Shown here in pieces: positions 23,117-30,682 of a DNA stretch of 37,788 bases (positions are counted from its first letter, which is position 1; every line of letters begins with the position of its first letter). Where the stretch lies: NCBI GenBank assembly GCA_018263295.1, contig JADFCZ010000040.1, forward strand, positions 1 through 37,788. The letters are read 5' to 3'. The translations under genes were made by a program, and so were the position numbers. The notes below the pieces were generated by a model. That model did not search any database. It saw nothing but the letters and a program-made list of their open reading frames with translations, and had not been told where the DNA came from. Source of the stretch: Conexibacter sp. (GTDB taxonomy: Bacteria > Actinomycetota > Thermoleophilia > Solirubrobacterales > 70-9).

Positions 23117-23144
23117 TGAAGTGGGAAGTGATGCTGCCTACTTT
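23116..23144. promoter_or_regulatory. operator-like palindrome, copy A (enoyl-CoA hydratase operon)
   Basis: AAGTGG, 13 bases, CTACTT: an inverted repeat flanked by ATG and T. It is identical at 24 of 29 positions to the element at 27494-27522. It overlaps the 3' end of the MaoC gene and sits immediately upstream of the -10 of the next operon on the minus strand. Confidence 0.7.
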
Positions 23145-24067
23145 TCAGGCAACACGAGGACCGCCTCGCCCGCGGACACGACCTCCCGCCCTCCCTGCTG
23201 GACCGCGCACGCGATCGCGGCCGTGCGCCCCTCGGCCGCGGTGACGACGCCGGCGACCGTGAGCTCCTGCTCGGGGACGGACGGCCGGCGGAAGCGGGCG
23301 GCGAGCGAGCGCAGCACCCGCGGGTCGCCGCCGAACGGCTCGAGCAGCCCATGGGCGAGCTGCCCGTAGGTGTAGAGGCCGTGGAGGATGATCCCCGGCA
23401 GGCCGATCGCGCGGGCGAGGCCGGCGTCGAGGTGGAAGGGCGTGAAGTCCCCCGAGGCGCCGGCGTAGCGCTGGGGGGCGTAGCGGTCGGGGGTGATCCG
23501 GAACTCCGGGATCCGATCGCCCGTCGCGTGCCCGGTCCCGGCGCCCGGCGCCGCCTCCGGCCGGGGCGGCGGTGCGGGACGGCCTCCGCCCGACGACCGC
23601 GGCTCGAGCGACGGCACGACGCCCTGGTAACGCCCCGACAGCACGAGCTGCCCCTCCTCGTTGACCGACTCCGACTCGAAGGTCCGGTAGCGGGCGCCGT
23701 CGCGGTCCTCGGCCTCGGTCAGCCGCGCCACCGTCGCGATCGTGTCGCCGGAGCAGACCGGCTCGTGCCAGCGGAACTCCTGTCGCCGCTGGACGAACCG
23801 GTAGCCGGCGAGGCCGAGGTCGGGGTCGAAGATCCCGGCCGCCGGGTCGAACATGGCTCCGGCGAGCGAGCGGGCGACGTAGACCGCCGCGAAGACCGGC
23901 GACGCGACGACCGCGCGGAAGCCGGCCGCGCGGGCCGCGCCGTGCTCACGGTGGATCGGCGCCGCGATCGCGAGCGCGTCGGCGTACTCGCGGATCTTCT
24001 CGCGGCCGACCTCGTACTCGGTCGCCGGCCACTCGGTCCCGACGGCAGCGGTTGTCCCCGCCGCCAT
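23138..24067 (-). CDS. two-domain MaoC-like (R)-hydratase, HadA-HadB-type fusion
   Basis: About 309 residues. The N-terminal ~150 residues (EVGREKIREYADAL, VASPVFAAVY, FVQRRQEFRWHEPVCSGDTI) are a FAS1-dehydratase/HadA-like hot-dog domain. A Pro/Gly-rich linker (~160-185) follows. The C-terminal half has the hydratase-2 motif YAGASGDFTPFHLD with catalytic Asp and His, then GLPGIILHGLYTYG, the MaoC/HadB domain. In mycobacteria these are separate subunits (HadA/HadB); here they form one chain. Likely activity is (R)-3-hydroxyacyl-CoA (or -ACP) dehydration/hydration. The codon before the ATG is a possible GTG start. It lies between the HD-GYP gene and the enoyl-CoA hydratase operon, with its stop inside the palindromic operator. 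Confidence 0.85.
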   Translation of the reverse strand: MAAGTTAAVGTEWPATEYEVGREKIREYADALAIAAPIHREHGAARAAGFRAVVASPVFAAVYVARSLAGAMFDPAAGIFDPDLGLAGYRFVQRRQEFRWHEPVCSGDTIATVARLTEAEDRDGARYRTFESESVNEEGQLVLSGRYQGVVPSLEPRSSGGGRPAPPPRPEAAPGAGTGHATGDRIPEFRITPDRYAPQRYAGASGDFTPFHLDAGLARAIGLPGIILHGLYTYGQLAHGLLEPFGGDPRVLRSLAARFRRPSVPEQELTVAGVVTAAEGRTAAIACAVQQGGREVVSAGEAVLVLPEK

Positions 24068-24143
24068 CACTCAGATGACCGATTGCACGGGATCGTGCGC
24101 GCGAGGGTGCACGGCACCGAGCCGGGCGTGGTCGGGCGACGAA

Positions 24144-24165
24144 GCCCGTGCCTGAAGGCACGGGC
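24144..24165 (-). terminator. hairpin after the HD-GYP gene
   Basis: GCCCGTGCC-TGAA-GGCACGGGC is a perfect 9-bp stem with a tetraloop in the 169-bp gap downstream of the HD-GYP stop and upstream of MaoC on the same strand. No U-tract follows. Nothing else convincing is in the gap. Confidence 0.5.
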
Positions 24166-24239
24166 GAGGAGCGCGGGCGCGATCCGGCGACGTGTGCCCG
24201 TGCGTCATTCGCGCGTGCGAGCTCGTGGGATTGGTCATC

Positions 24240-25964
24240 TCAGACGGGGGAGCCGGCGGCGGCGCGATCGAGCGCGCGGACGAGGGCGTCGACGACGGCG
24301 CCGTCGAACTGGCTGCCGGCGTAACGGCCCATCTCGGCGATCGCCTCGTCGGGGGTCTTCGCGGGCCGGTAGGGGCGATCGCTGGTCATCGCGTCGTAGG
24401 ACTCGGCGACGGCGAGGATCCGCGACTCGAGGGGGATCTGCTCGCCGCTGAGGCCGCGGGGGTAGCCGTGGCCGTCGGGCTGCTCGTGGCGCGCCAGGAC
24501 CCACTCGCGGATGTCGGTGAGCTCGCGGGCGGCGAGGATCCGCGCCGCCATCTCGGGGTGGCGGCGGACCTGGTCCCACTCCGAGGGCGAGAGGGGGCCG
24601 GGCTTGTCGAGGATCGAGTCGGCGATGCCGACCTTGCCGATGTCGTGCAGCATGCCGGCGAGCCGCAGGCGGGCGATCCGCTGGTCCGGGAGTCCCATCT
24701 CACGCCCGATCATCTCGCAATAGGAGGCGACGGCGGCGGAGTGGCTGGCGTTGCGCTCGTCGCGGAGGTCGAGGACCTCGGCCAGGCTCAGCACCGTGCC
24801 GAGCTGGGCGCGGCCCTCGCCAGGGGTGCTGACGCCCTCGCCCTCGATCGCTCCCTCGAGGTCGGGGCTGTAGACGACGACGCGATCGGAGCCGAGCGCG
24901 ACTGCCGCGTTGGTCCCGGCCGTGGCCGCCTGCAGGAGCTCGTCGACGTTGCTGGCGTGCTTGGGGAAGACGGCGACGCCGAGGCTGGCGCTGAGCTTGA
25001 ACCCGCGCTCGCGGTAGGCGCGGCGCATCCGGGTGAGGATCTGCTCGGCGAGCAGGAACCCGGTGTGCTCGTCGGTCTGGGGCAGGACGATCACGAACTC
25101 GGAGGCGCCGGTGCGGCCGACCGTGTCGATCCGTCGCGTCGACTCGTCGAGCATCCGCCCGAGCTGTCGCAGCACCTCGTCGCCGGCCTCGTAGCCGAGC
25201 TCCTTGTTGAGCTGCCGCAGCCCGATCAGGTTGACGGAGATCAGCCCGACCTTGTGGGTGTTGATCCGCGCTCGCTCGATTTCGTTCGTGAGGATCTCGT
25301 TGATCCCGTGACCGTTGACGTAGCCGGTCAGCAGGTCGGTGCGGGCGGCCGAGCTGAGCGAGCCCCAGAGGCGGTTCACGCGGGTCCGGAGGGCGTGGAT
25401 CATCAGGCCCGCGATCGCGAGGCTGCCGAACGTGACGACGAACTGGTAGGTCAGCGTCCCCTCGGCGGCCTCGACCGAGTCGGAGGAGCCCGCCATCACG
25501 ATCAGGGTGACGCCGTAGCAGAGGCCCATGAAGGCGACGTCGACGACGGCGTCGATCCGCGACAGGAAGTAGAAGGCGTAGAAGCAGGGCCAGAGATAGA
25601 AGAGGCTGAAGGCGCTGGTCGGGTCGTGGGTGAAGTAGAGGCCGGCGGTCACCTGCAGCATTCCCATCGCGGGAGTCAGGCGGACGACCCACATCGGCAC
25701 CCGGTTGGCGAAGACGAAGAACGAGATCGCGAACAGGCCCGTGCACCCCTGCACGAGCAGCATCACGGGGACGTTGAACGAGTCCGGGTGGGGCAGCAGG
25801 ACGCCGAGGATCCCGAGGAACATCCCGGCGAGGGAGACGTAGGCGCCGGCGCGCGCGAGAGGGGCGACCTGGCGGCGGTCGTCGCGCTGACCGTAGCCGG
25901 GGTCGAGCGCAGCGGCACCGGCACCGGTGCCGGTGTTAGCGCCTTCGAAAACTGCCAAGCCCAC
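24240..25964 (-). CDS. membrane GGDEF/HD-GYP cyclic-di-GMP phosphodiesterase (degenerate GGDEF)
   Basis: A 574-residue protein. Six hydrophobic segments (about 40-205) form a membrane input module. A GGDEF-fold domain (~215-365) follows, whose signature reads GASEF (from GRTGASEF), so the cyclase is very probably inactive. The C-terminal HD-GYP domain (~395-560) has LHDIGKVGIAD (metal His-Asp), HPEMAARIL and RHEQPDGHGYP, the GYP motif, so c-di-GMP or cGAMP hydrolysis is likely. The GTG start has AGGAAGGG seven bases upstream. It is transcribed alone, its 3' hairpin separating it from MaoC. It is the second c-di-GMP protein in the window with a dead GGDEF and an intact hydrolase. Confidence 0.9.
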   Translation of the reverse strand: MGLAVFEGANTGTGAGAAALDPGYGQRDDRRQVAPLARAGAYVSLAGMFLGILGVLLPHPDSFNVPVMLLVQGCTGLFAISFFVFANRVPMWVVRLTPAMGMLQVTAGLYFTHDPTSAFSLFYLWPCFYAFYFLSRIDAVVDVAFMGLCYGVTLIVMAGSSDSVEAAEGTLTYQFVVTFGSLAIAGLMIHALRTRVNRLWGSLSSAARTDLLTGYVNGHGINEILTNEIERARINTHKVGLISVNLIGLRQLNKELGYEAGDEVLRQLGRMLDESTRRIDTVGRTGASEFVIVLPQTDEHTGFLLAEQILTRMRRAYRERGFKLSASLGVAVFPKHASNVDELLQAATAGTNAAVALGSDRVVVYSPDLEGAIEGEGVSTPGEGRAQLGTVLSLAEVLDLRDERNASHSAAVASYCEMIGREMGLPDQRIARLRLAGMLHDIGKVGIADSILDKPGPLSPSEWDQVRRHPEMAARILAARELTDIREWVLARHEQPDGHGYPRGLSGEQIPLESRILAVAESYDAMTSDRPYRPAKTPDEAIAEMGRYAGSQFDGAVVDALVRALDRAAAGSPV

Positions 25965-26036
25965 TTCGACCCTTCCTGGTGGTCCAAGCCGTCGACCCCA
26001 CCGACGGCAGCCCTTACGCCACTCCTATCGCCAGAT

Positions 26037-26063
26037 GCCTTGCATAACCTGAATCCGCAAGGC
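26037..26063 (-). terminator. hairpin after the P450 gene
   Basis: GCCTTGC and GCAAGGC form a perfect 7-bp stem around a 13-nt AT-richer loop, ending three bases past the P450 stop. A second 6-bp hairpin (CCGTCG/CGACGG, about 25989-26007) lies next to it, before the HD-GYP start region. Confidence 0.45.
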
Positions 26064-26065
26064 GA

Positions 26066-27448
26066 CTACCGCATACCCGTGGGGGCCTCCCGGCGGATCT
26101 CCGTCCCGCGGCGCCCGCGCAGGATCGCGGTGGCCCCGCGCCCCGGGGCGAGCGTCATGTTGTTGCGGACGATCGGCTCCGGCTCCGGGTCGGTCTCGAG
26201 CTCGGCCCGGGAGAGGACGACGCCGATGACCGACTTGATCGTCATCTGGGCGAGGTGCGAGCCGACGCAGTGACGGGCGCCGGCGCCGAACGGCAGCCAG
26301 ACCCGCGAGCTCGGCTTCGGGTCCTCGAGGAACCGCTCGGGCCGGAAGGCACCGGGGTCGGGAAACACCTCGGGGTCGCGGTGGATCAGGAAGATGCAGG
26401 GCATCAGCGTCCAGCCGCGCGGGAAGGTGTAGCCGCCGACCTCGGTCTCGGCCGTGAGCCGGCGCGCCGTTACCGGCAGGATCGGGCGCTGGCGGAGCGT
26501 CTCCTTGACGACGGCGTCGAGGTAGCTGCCGTCCCCGGAGTCGAGCTCGGCGAGGAGGCGGTCGTGGACCTCCGGGTGGCGGAGGATCCGCTCGAACGAC
26601 CAGGCGAGCGCGTTGGCCGTCGTCTCGTGGCCGGCGATCAGCATCGTCAGGACCTCGTCGCGGATCTCGCGGTCGGTCATGAAGCCGTCCTCGTGCGGCT
26701 TCGGCGCCGCCAGCGCCGAGAGGACGTCGTTGCCGCGCTCGTCGGGCCGCAGCAGCCGCCGCAGGCCGATCTCGTCGTGGAGGATCGCGTCGATCTGCCG
26801 GGTCACGGTCATCACCCGGCCGAACGGCGAGCGGCCGCCGAGCTCGCGCTGGAACTGCGGCATCAGCGCCAGCGGGTTCTCGGCGATCTCCAGCATCGCG
26901 GGGACCAGGCGGCGGATCTCGGAGTCGCGTTCGGGGCTGCAGACGCCGATCACGATCCGGACGATCGACTCGGTCGTGATCCGGCGCATCGGCTGCTGCA
27001 TCCGGAACGGCTCGTCGACCGGCCAGGTGGACAACTCGCGGGCGGCGATCTCCTCGATCAGGGACGCGTAGCTGCGCACCGCGCGCGGATGGAACGACGG
27101 TGCCATCAGCCGGCGGTGGTGCTTGTGCTCGTCGCCGTCGAGCAGGAACAGCGAGTTCTCGCCGAGGACCGGCCTGAAGATCTGGTTCGTCGGGCCCATC
27201 CGGAACGTGGACGGGTCGCCGCTCAACACCTTCCAGGCCGCGTCGGGCTCGGCGACGAACGCGCAGCGCTTCAGTGCACCGAGCTTGACTGTGAAGATCG
27301 AGCCGTGGCGATCGTGGTTGCGCTCCATGAACTCGACCGGGTCGCGGAACCACTGGCGCATCTGCCAGAGACCGGGGCTGGACGGACCGGAGGGGAGAAC
27401 GGGAGGCACGGTCGAGCGAGAGTAACCCACCGCGGAGACACCGGCCAC
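26066..27448 (-). CDS. cytochrome P450
   Basis: A 460-residue class I-type P450. AGHETT is the oxygen-activation motif of the I helix, ETLRQRP holds the ExxR pair, and FGAGARHCVG is the heme-thiolate loop with the cysteine ligand. The length and RDPEVFPDPGAFRPERF meander fit the bacterial/mycobacterial CYP110/138-like type; the substrate is not predictable. No membrane anchor is evident. It needs a ferredoxin and reductase; an FprA-like reductase is about 15 kb away, with no ferredoxin in the window. The GTG start is uncertain because further in-frame GTG codons follow within 30 bases. It is divergent from an acyl-CoA dehydrogenase, with a palindromic operator between them. Confidence 0.94.
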   Translation of the reverse strand: MAGVSAVGYSRSTVPPVLPSGPSSPGLWQMRQWFRDPVEFMERNHDRHGSIFTVKLGALKRCAFVAEPDAAWKVLSGDPSTFRMGPTNQIFRPVLGENSLFLLDGDEHKHHRRLMAPSFHPRAVRSYASLIEEIAARELSTWPVDEPFRMQQPMRRITTESIVRIVIGVCSPERDSEIRRLVPAMLEIAENPLALMPQFQRELGGRSPFGRVMTVTRQIDAILHDEIGLRRLLRPDERGNDVLSALAAPKPHEDGFMTDREIRDEVLTMLIAGHETTANALAWSFERILRHPEVHDRLLAELDSGDGSYLDAVVKETLRQRPILPVTARRLTAETEVGGYTFPRGWTLMPCIFLIHRDPEVFPDPGAFRPERFLEDPKPSSRVWLPFGAGARHCVGSHLAQMTIKSVIGVVLSRAELETDPEPEPIVRNNMTLAPGRGATAILRGRRGTEIRREAPTGMR

Positions 27449-27493
27449 CGCTTGCCGATGTCCCGCAATGCGCTTCCCGGCGCGGCGTCCGGC

Positions 27494-27522
27494 ATGAAGT
27501 AGTAAGTGCTACTGTCTACTTT
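27494..27522. promoter_or_regulatory. operator-like palindrome, copy B (P450 / acyl-CoA dehydrogenase)
   Basis: AAGTAG, 13 bases, CTACTT, with an inner AGT ... ACT dyad. It is a near-symmetric 25-bp core within a 29-bp block that matches copy A at 24 of 29 positions. It lies in the 105-bp divergent gap, 31 bases before the dehydrogenase GTG and about 45 before the P450 start, so it could govern both. Its right half contains TACTTT, a possible -10. Confidence 0.72.
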
Positions 27523-27544
27523 CGGACTTTCCCCGGACAAGGAG
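27523..27544 (+). promoter_or_regulatory. conserved leader with Shine-Dalgarno of acyl-CoA dehydrogenase
   Basis: CGGACTTTCCCC, two bases, then ACAAGGAG, nine bases before the GTG at 27554. The same two blocks in the same order precede the FabG-like gene at 34369-34391. AAGGAG is the ribosome-binding site that decides the GTG start. Confidence 0.6.
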
Positions 27545-27553
27545 CAGAGCGCG

Positions 27554-28762
27554 GTGGCAACGGCAGCGAGCGAAGTGATCAAGCCGGATTTCGGATCCGG
27601 TCGCAAGCATCTCCTCTTCACCGACGAGCACGAGGACCTGCGCGAGTCGATGAAGTCGTGGGTGCTGAAGGAGGTCACCCCCCACGCCGATGAGTACGAG
27701 GAGAACTACTGGCCCGACTCGGTCCTGCACCGGATGGCCGAGCTCGGCTACGTCGGCCTCTGCTTCCCCGAGGAGTACGGCGGGCAGGGCGGCGACTACT
27801 ACTACTCGCTGGTCCGCGCCGAGTGCCTCTCCTACGCCGAGTCCGGCGGCCTCGGGATGGGCCTCGCGGTCCACACCGACATGGTCCTGCCGCCGATCGA
27901 GCTGCTGGGCACCGAGGATCTCAAGCAGCGCTACCTGGTCCCCGGGATCAAGGGCGAGAAGATCGCCTGCCTCGGGATCACCGAGCCGGGCGCCGGCTCC
28001 GACGTCGCCGGGATCCGGACGACGGCGCGCCGCGACGGCGACGAGTACGTGATCAACGGGTCGAAGATCTTCATCACCAACGGCGCCCGCGCCGACTTCA
28101 TCCTGCTGGTGACGAAGACGGACCCCGACGCCGGCCATGACGGCATCACGCTGTTCATCGTCGACCTCAAGGACGACGACGGCAACTACGTCCCCGGCTT
28201 CACCGTCTCGCGCACGCTCGACAAGCTCGGCATGCACTCCTCCGACACCGCGGAGCTTGCCTTCGAGGACGTCCGGGTCCCGGCGGAGAACATGCTCGGC
28301 CAGGAGGGCAAGGGCTTCTACCACATCAGCTGGGAGCTCCAGGGCGAGCGGCTGGTCGCCGCGGCGGGCTCCGTCGCCGGCGCCGAGCGGCTGTTCGAGA
28401 AGACGCTCGAGTACGCGAAGGATCGGCAGGCCTTCGGCCGCCCGATCGGCAAGTTCCAGGCGATCCGGCACAAGTTCGCCGAGATGGCGACGAAGATCGA
28501 AGCGGCCAAGCAGCTCACCTACTCGACGGCGTGGCGCTTCAACAACGGCGAGTACCCGGTCCGCGAGATCACGGCGACGAAGCTCTACACCTCGCGCGTC
28601 GCATGCGAGGTCGCCGACGAGTGCATCCAGATCCACGGCGGCTACGGCTACATGAAGGAGTACGGGATCGAGCGCGCCTACCGTGACGTCCGCCTGAACC
28701 GGATCGGCGCCGGCGCCGACGAGATCATGCTCGAGGTGATCGGCCGCTCCTACGGCCTCTAG
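27554..28762 (+). CDS. acyl-CoA dehydrogenase (isovaleryl/long-chain type catalytic base)
   Basis: A 402-residue flavoenzyme. LGITEPGAGSD and FITNG(A) are the FAD-binding strands, DRQAFGRPIGKFQAIRHK holds the FAD-ribityl region, and IQIHGGYGYMKEYGIERAYRDVR is the C-terminal signature. The usual catalytic glutamate before GT near the C-terminus is absent (RIGAGADEI). ELQGERLV in the G-helix supplies a Glu at the alternative position used by isovaleryl- and long-chain acyl-CoA dehydrogenases. It oxidises acyl-CoA to enoyl-CoA in beta-oxidation or branched-chain catabolism. The GTG at 27554 is preferred over one at 27506 because of the AAGGAG upstream and because 27506 lies inside the operator. 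Confidence 0.94.
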   Translation: MATAASEVIKPDFGSGRKHLLFTDEHEDLRESMKSWVLKEVTPHADEYEENYWPDSVLHRMAELGYVGLCFPEEYGGQGGDYYYSLVRAECLSYAESGGLGMGLAVHTDMVLPPIELLGTEDLKQRYLVPGIKGEKIACLGITEPGAGSDVAGIRTTARRDGDEYVINGSKIFITNGARADFILLVTKTDPDAGHDGITLFIVDLKDDDGNYVPGFTVSRTLDKLGMHSSDTAELAFEDVRVPAENMLGQEGKGFYHISWELQGERLVAAAGSVAGAERLFEKTLEYAKDRQAFGRPIGKFQAIRHKFAEMATKIEAAKQLTYSTAWRFNNGEYPVREITATKLYTSRVACEVADECIQIHGGYGYMKEYGIERAYRDVRLNRIGAGADEIMLEVIGRSYGL

Positions 28763-28771
28763 GCAAGCGCT

Positions 28772-28875
28772 TCTGGCGAGGCTGGGAGCCCGCGGATCAA
28801 GGACGCAGGAGGCGACGCGGCCTCAGGGCCGCGAGCCGACGAGGACGCCGAGCCGCGGCCTCCCAGTCAGCCAGA
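28772..28875. repeat. long interrupted inverted repeat with an internal hairpin
   Basis: Outer arms TCTGGC / GCCAGA (28772-28777 and 28870-28875) continue inward through CTGGGAG / CTCCCAG and CCGCGG / CCGCGG, mismatched only in the few bases between blocks. The ~57 bases inside contain a perfect 7-bp hairpin CGCGGCC-TCAG-GGCCGCG (28816-28833). The whole is about 104 bp of foldable sequence directly after the acyl-CoA dehydrogenase stop. It could be a structured RNA, a palindromic mobile remnant or an elaborate terminator. Confidence 0.6.
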
Positions 28876-28879
28876 AAGA

Positions 28880-28914
28880 CTTCGACCCGCCGAGTTGCCG
28901 TGGGCGGGTCGAAG
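28880..28914 (+). terminator. 12-bp perfect hairpin downstream of acyl-CoA dehydrogenase
   Basis: CTTCGACCCGCC pairs perfectly with GGCGGGTCGAAG across an 11-nt loop, immediately after the long inverted repeat. It is the strongest simple hairpin in the 392-bp gap 28763-29154. A U-tract is lacking. The remainder of the gap holds no gene I can support. Confidence 0.55.
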
Positions 28915-29085
28915 CGGGGATGGGTATGGATCGGACCTGTGAAACGCGGCACAGCCGCGCCGGTTCTTGGGACTCCTAGGCCCTGCGGAAAGCCTCGATG
29001 CTCGCCGCGCCGGCCGCAATCGTCCGAACGGTGGAACCGGCGGCGCGGGCGGCCTCCACCCGGACCGGACCCGATCCCTCCGATC

Positions 29086-29148
29086 GGATGAGCCGCGACT
29101 CATCCATTCGTCCAGTTCCTTGGTCTGGTCGCTCGTCCGCTGCACAAT
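29086..29148 (+). promoter_or_regulatory. promoter and upstream inverted repeat of the first LuxR-type regulator
   Basis: TTGGTC (29120-29125) and CACAAT (29143-29148) are spaced by exactly 17 bp. The GTG start follows the -10 by 6 nt, so the mRNA is probably leaderless. Fourteen bases upstream of the -35 lies GGATGAG-CCGCGA-CTCATCC (29086-29105), a perfect 7-bp inverted repeat that could be an activator site or autoregulatory NarL-type site. Confidence 0.55.
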
Positions 29149-29154
29149 CGGCCC

Positions 29155-29808
29155 GTGCCGTCTCGTGCCTCCGACGGTGGTGACCTCCTCGTCGTGGTCG
29201 CCGACCCCAGCCCGCTCTTCCGGATCGGGCTCGTCGCCGTGCTCGAGCACGAGCCCGGACTCGCCGTCGCGGCCGAGGCGGACGACGCCGCGGGCGTGAT
29301 CGCCGCGCTCGAGGACGAGCCCGACGTCGCGGTCGTGGACGTCGACCTGGCGGACCCGGGAGGATTGGGCGTCCTCGAGGCCGCCCGGCGGGCGGACTCG
29401 CCGACCCGGATCCTGCTGCTCGCCGCCGGCGAGAGCAGCGCACCGCTGTACCGGGCGCTCTCGATGGGCGTCGGCGGCTACCTCGCCAAGCGCAACGAGG
29501 CCGATCGGGTCTGCGCCGCGATCCGGGCCGTCGCCGGCGGCGAGACCGTGATCGACGAGCGCTTCCAGTCGGGGCTCGCCGCCGAGATCCGGCTGCGCGA
29601 ACGCGGCGAGCGCCCGGCGCTGACCGAGCGGGAGCGCGAGGTCCTCGCCCTGACCGCGGACGGCGGCTCGGTCGCGGAAGTCGCCGGCCGCCTCCATCTC
29701 AGCGACGCCACGATCAAGACCCACCTCCACCACGCCTACGAGAAGCTCGACGTCTCCGACCGCGCCGCGGCCGTCGCCAGGGCGATGCGCTTCGGCCTGA
29801 TCGAGTGA
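29155..29808 (+). CDS. LuxR/NarL-type response regulator with degenerate receiver
   Basis: A 217-residue receiver-HTH protein. The C-terminal LuxR helix-turn-helix is intact (LTEREREVLALTADGGSVAEVAGRL, then SDATIKTHLHHAYEKL). The receiver is unusual. The acidic pair reads ADPSP instead of ADDHP (one Asp lost), and the switch Thr is Ala (LLLAAGES). D62 and the Lys of YLAKRN remain. Phosphorylation is therefore doubtful and it may act constitutively or through another signal. It is a clear paralogue of the regulator at 30041: same ends (MRFGLIE versus MRWGLLE) and the same GGETVI...ERPALT block. The GTG start lies 6 nt after a -10. Confidence 0.92.
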   Translation: MPSRASDGGDLLVVVADPSPLFRIGLVAVLEHEPGLAVAAEADDAAGVIAALEDEPDVAVVDVDLADPGGLGVLEAARRADSPTRILLLAAGESSAPLYRALSMGVGGYLAKRNEADRVCAAIRAVAGGETVIDERFQSGLAAEIRLRERGERPALTEREREVLALTADGGSVAEVAGRLHLSDATIKTHLHHAYEKLDVSDRAAAVARAMRFGLIE

Positions 29809-29827
29809 ATGCGCCCCGAGAAAGAGG

Positions 29828-29888
29828 GAGGGCGCCGCTCCCGCGACGCCCTCTGCCGTTCCGTTCCCCCTCGCTTGGCCCGCGAGGG
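29828..29888 (+). terminator. two hairpins between the paired response regulators
   Basis: GAGGGCG / CGCCCTC (29828-29853) and CCCTCGC-TTGGCCC-GCGAGGG (29868-29888) are perfect 7-bp stems shortly after the first regulator. The second is followed by TTATG. They separate the first regulator from the second regulator-kinase pair; the rest of the 232-bp gap shows no gene. Confidence 0.45.
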
Positions 29889-30027
29889 TTATGCAACCGT
29901 GTCTGACTGCCCTATCGGCACCTCGGCGCGAGGACTTGAGCACCCGGTCGGCTGAACCTCCGGTTGAGCCCGACGCCAACCGTTCGGACGACCCCTCCGG
30001 AGGCGCCGGGGCCGCCCCCGGGCCTGC

Positions 30028-30033
30028 GAGAAT
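30028..30033 (+). promoter_or_regulatory. putative -10 box for the second response regulator
   Basis: GAGAAT ends 7 nt before the GTG at 30041. No Shine-Dalgarno is present. The match is weaker than others (G instead of T at position 1), but the spacing is the one recurring in this window. Confidence 0.35.
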
Positions 30034-30040
30034 CAGGCCG

Positions 30041-30682
30041 GTGAGCGGAAGGCGCCTGACGATCCTGATCGCGGACGACCACCCGGTCTACCGGCAGGGT
30101 CTCGAGCGCGCCATAACCGAGCGTCCCGACCTCGACCTGGTCGGCTCGACCGCCGACGGCCGCCAGGCGCTCGAGCGGATCCACGAGCTCGAACCCGACG
30201 TCGCCGTCGTCGACGTCCGGATGCCGGGCCTCGACGGCCTCAAGATCGTCAGCGCGGTCCAGCGCGACGGCCTCCGCACCCGGGTGATGCTGCTGACCGG
30301 CTACGAGGACTCCGGCGCCGCCTACAAGGCACTCGCCGAGGGCGCCGCGGGCTACGTCTCGAAGGCCTCCGACCACACCGAGCTCTGCGACTCGATCGTC
30401 GCAGCGGGACGCGGCGAGACCGTGATCGCGCCGCAGTTCGCGGCGGGGATCGCGACCGAGATCCAGCTCCGCGAGACCTCGGAGCGGCCGGCGCTGACGG
30501 CGCGCGAGTCGGAGGTGCTGCGCCTGCTCGCCGAGGGCCGGACGTCGGCCCGGATCGGCGAGGAGCTCCACCTCTCGGAGGCGACCGTGAAGACGCACCT
30601 CCACAACCTCTACGAGAAGCTCGGGGTCTCCGACCGCGCCGCCGCGGTGGCGACCGCGATGCGCTGGGGTCTGCTCGAGTGA
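30041..30682 (+). CDS. LuxR/NarL-type response regulator, intact receiver
   Basis: A 213-residue NarL-type regulator with a complete phosphorylation pocket. LIADDHPVYRQG supplies the acidic pair, VVDVRMPGLDG the phospho-acceptor Asp, LLTGYED the switch Thr, and YVSKAS the Lys. The C-terminal LuxR helix-turn-helix follows (LTARESEVLRLLAEGRTSARIGEELHLSEATVKTHL). The GTG at 30041 is chosen over an upstream start because receiver homology begins here and a -10-like hexamer lies 7 nt before it. Its last four bases overlap the kinase start (GTGA), so the two are coupled and probably cognate. Confidence 0.93.
   Translation: MSGRRLTILIADDHPVYRQGLERAITERPDLDLVGSTADGRQALERIHELEPDVAVVDVRMPGLDGLKIVSAVQRDGLRTRVMLLTGYEDSGAAYKALAEGAAGYVSKASDHTELCDSIVAAGRGETVIAPQFAAGIATEIQLRETSERPALTARESEVLRLLAEGRTSARIGEELHLSEATVKTHLHNLYEKLGVSDRAAAVATAMRWGLLE

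Noticed and set aside
24071-24239. Possible small gene in the MaoC / HD-GYP gap
   Set aside because: No frame with a ribosome-binding site and protein-like composition; the gap is explained by a terminator hairpin and a promoter region.
28763-28920. Nested repeats as a CRISPR array or insertion sequence
   Set aside because: The repeats are inverted, not regularly spaced direct repeats. There is no transposase or cas gene, and no target-site duplication was recognised.
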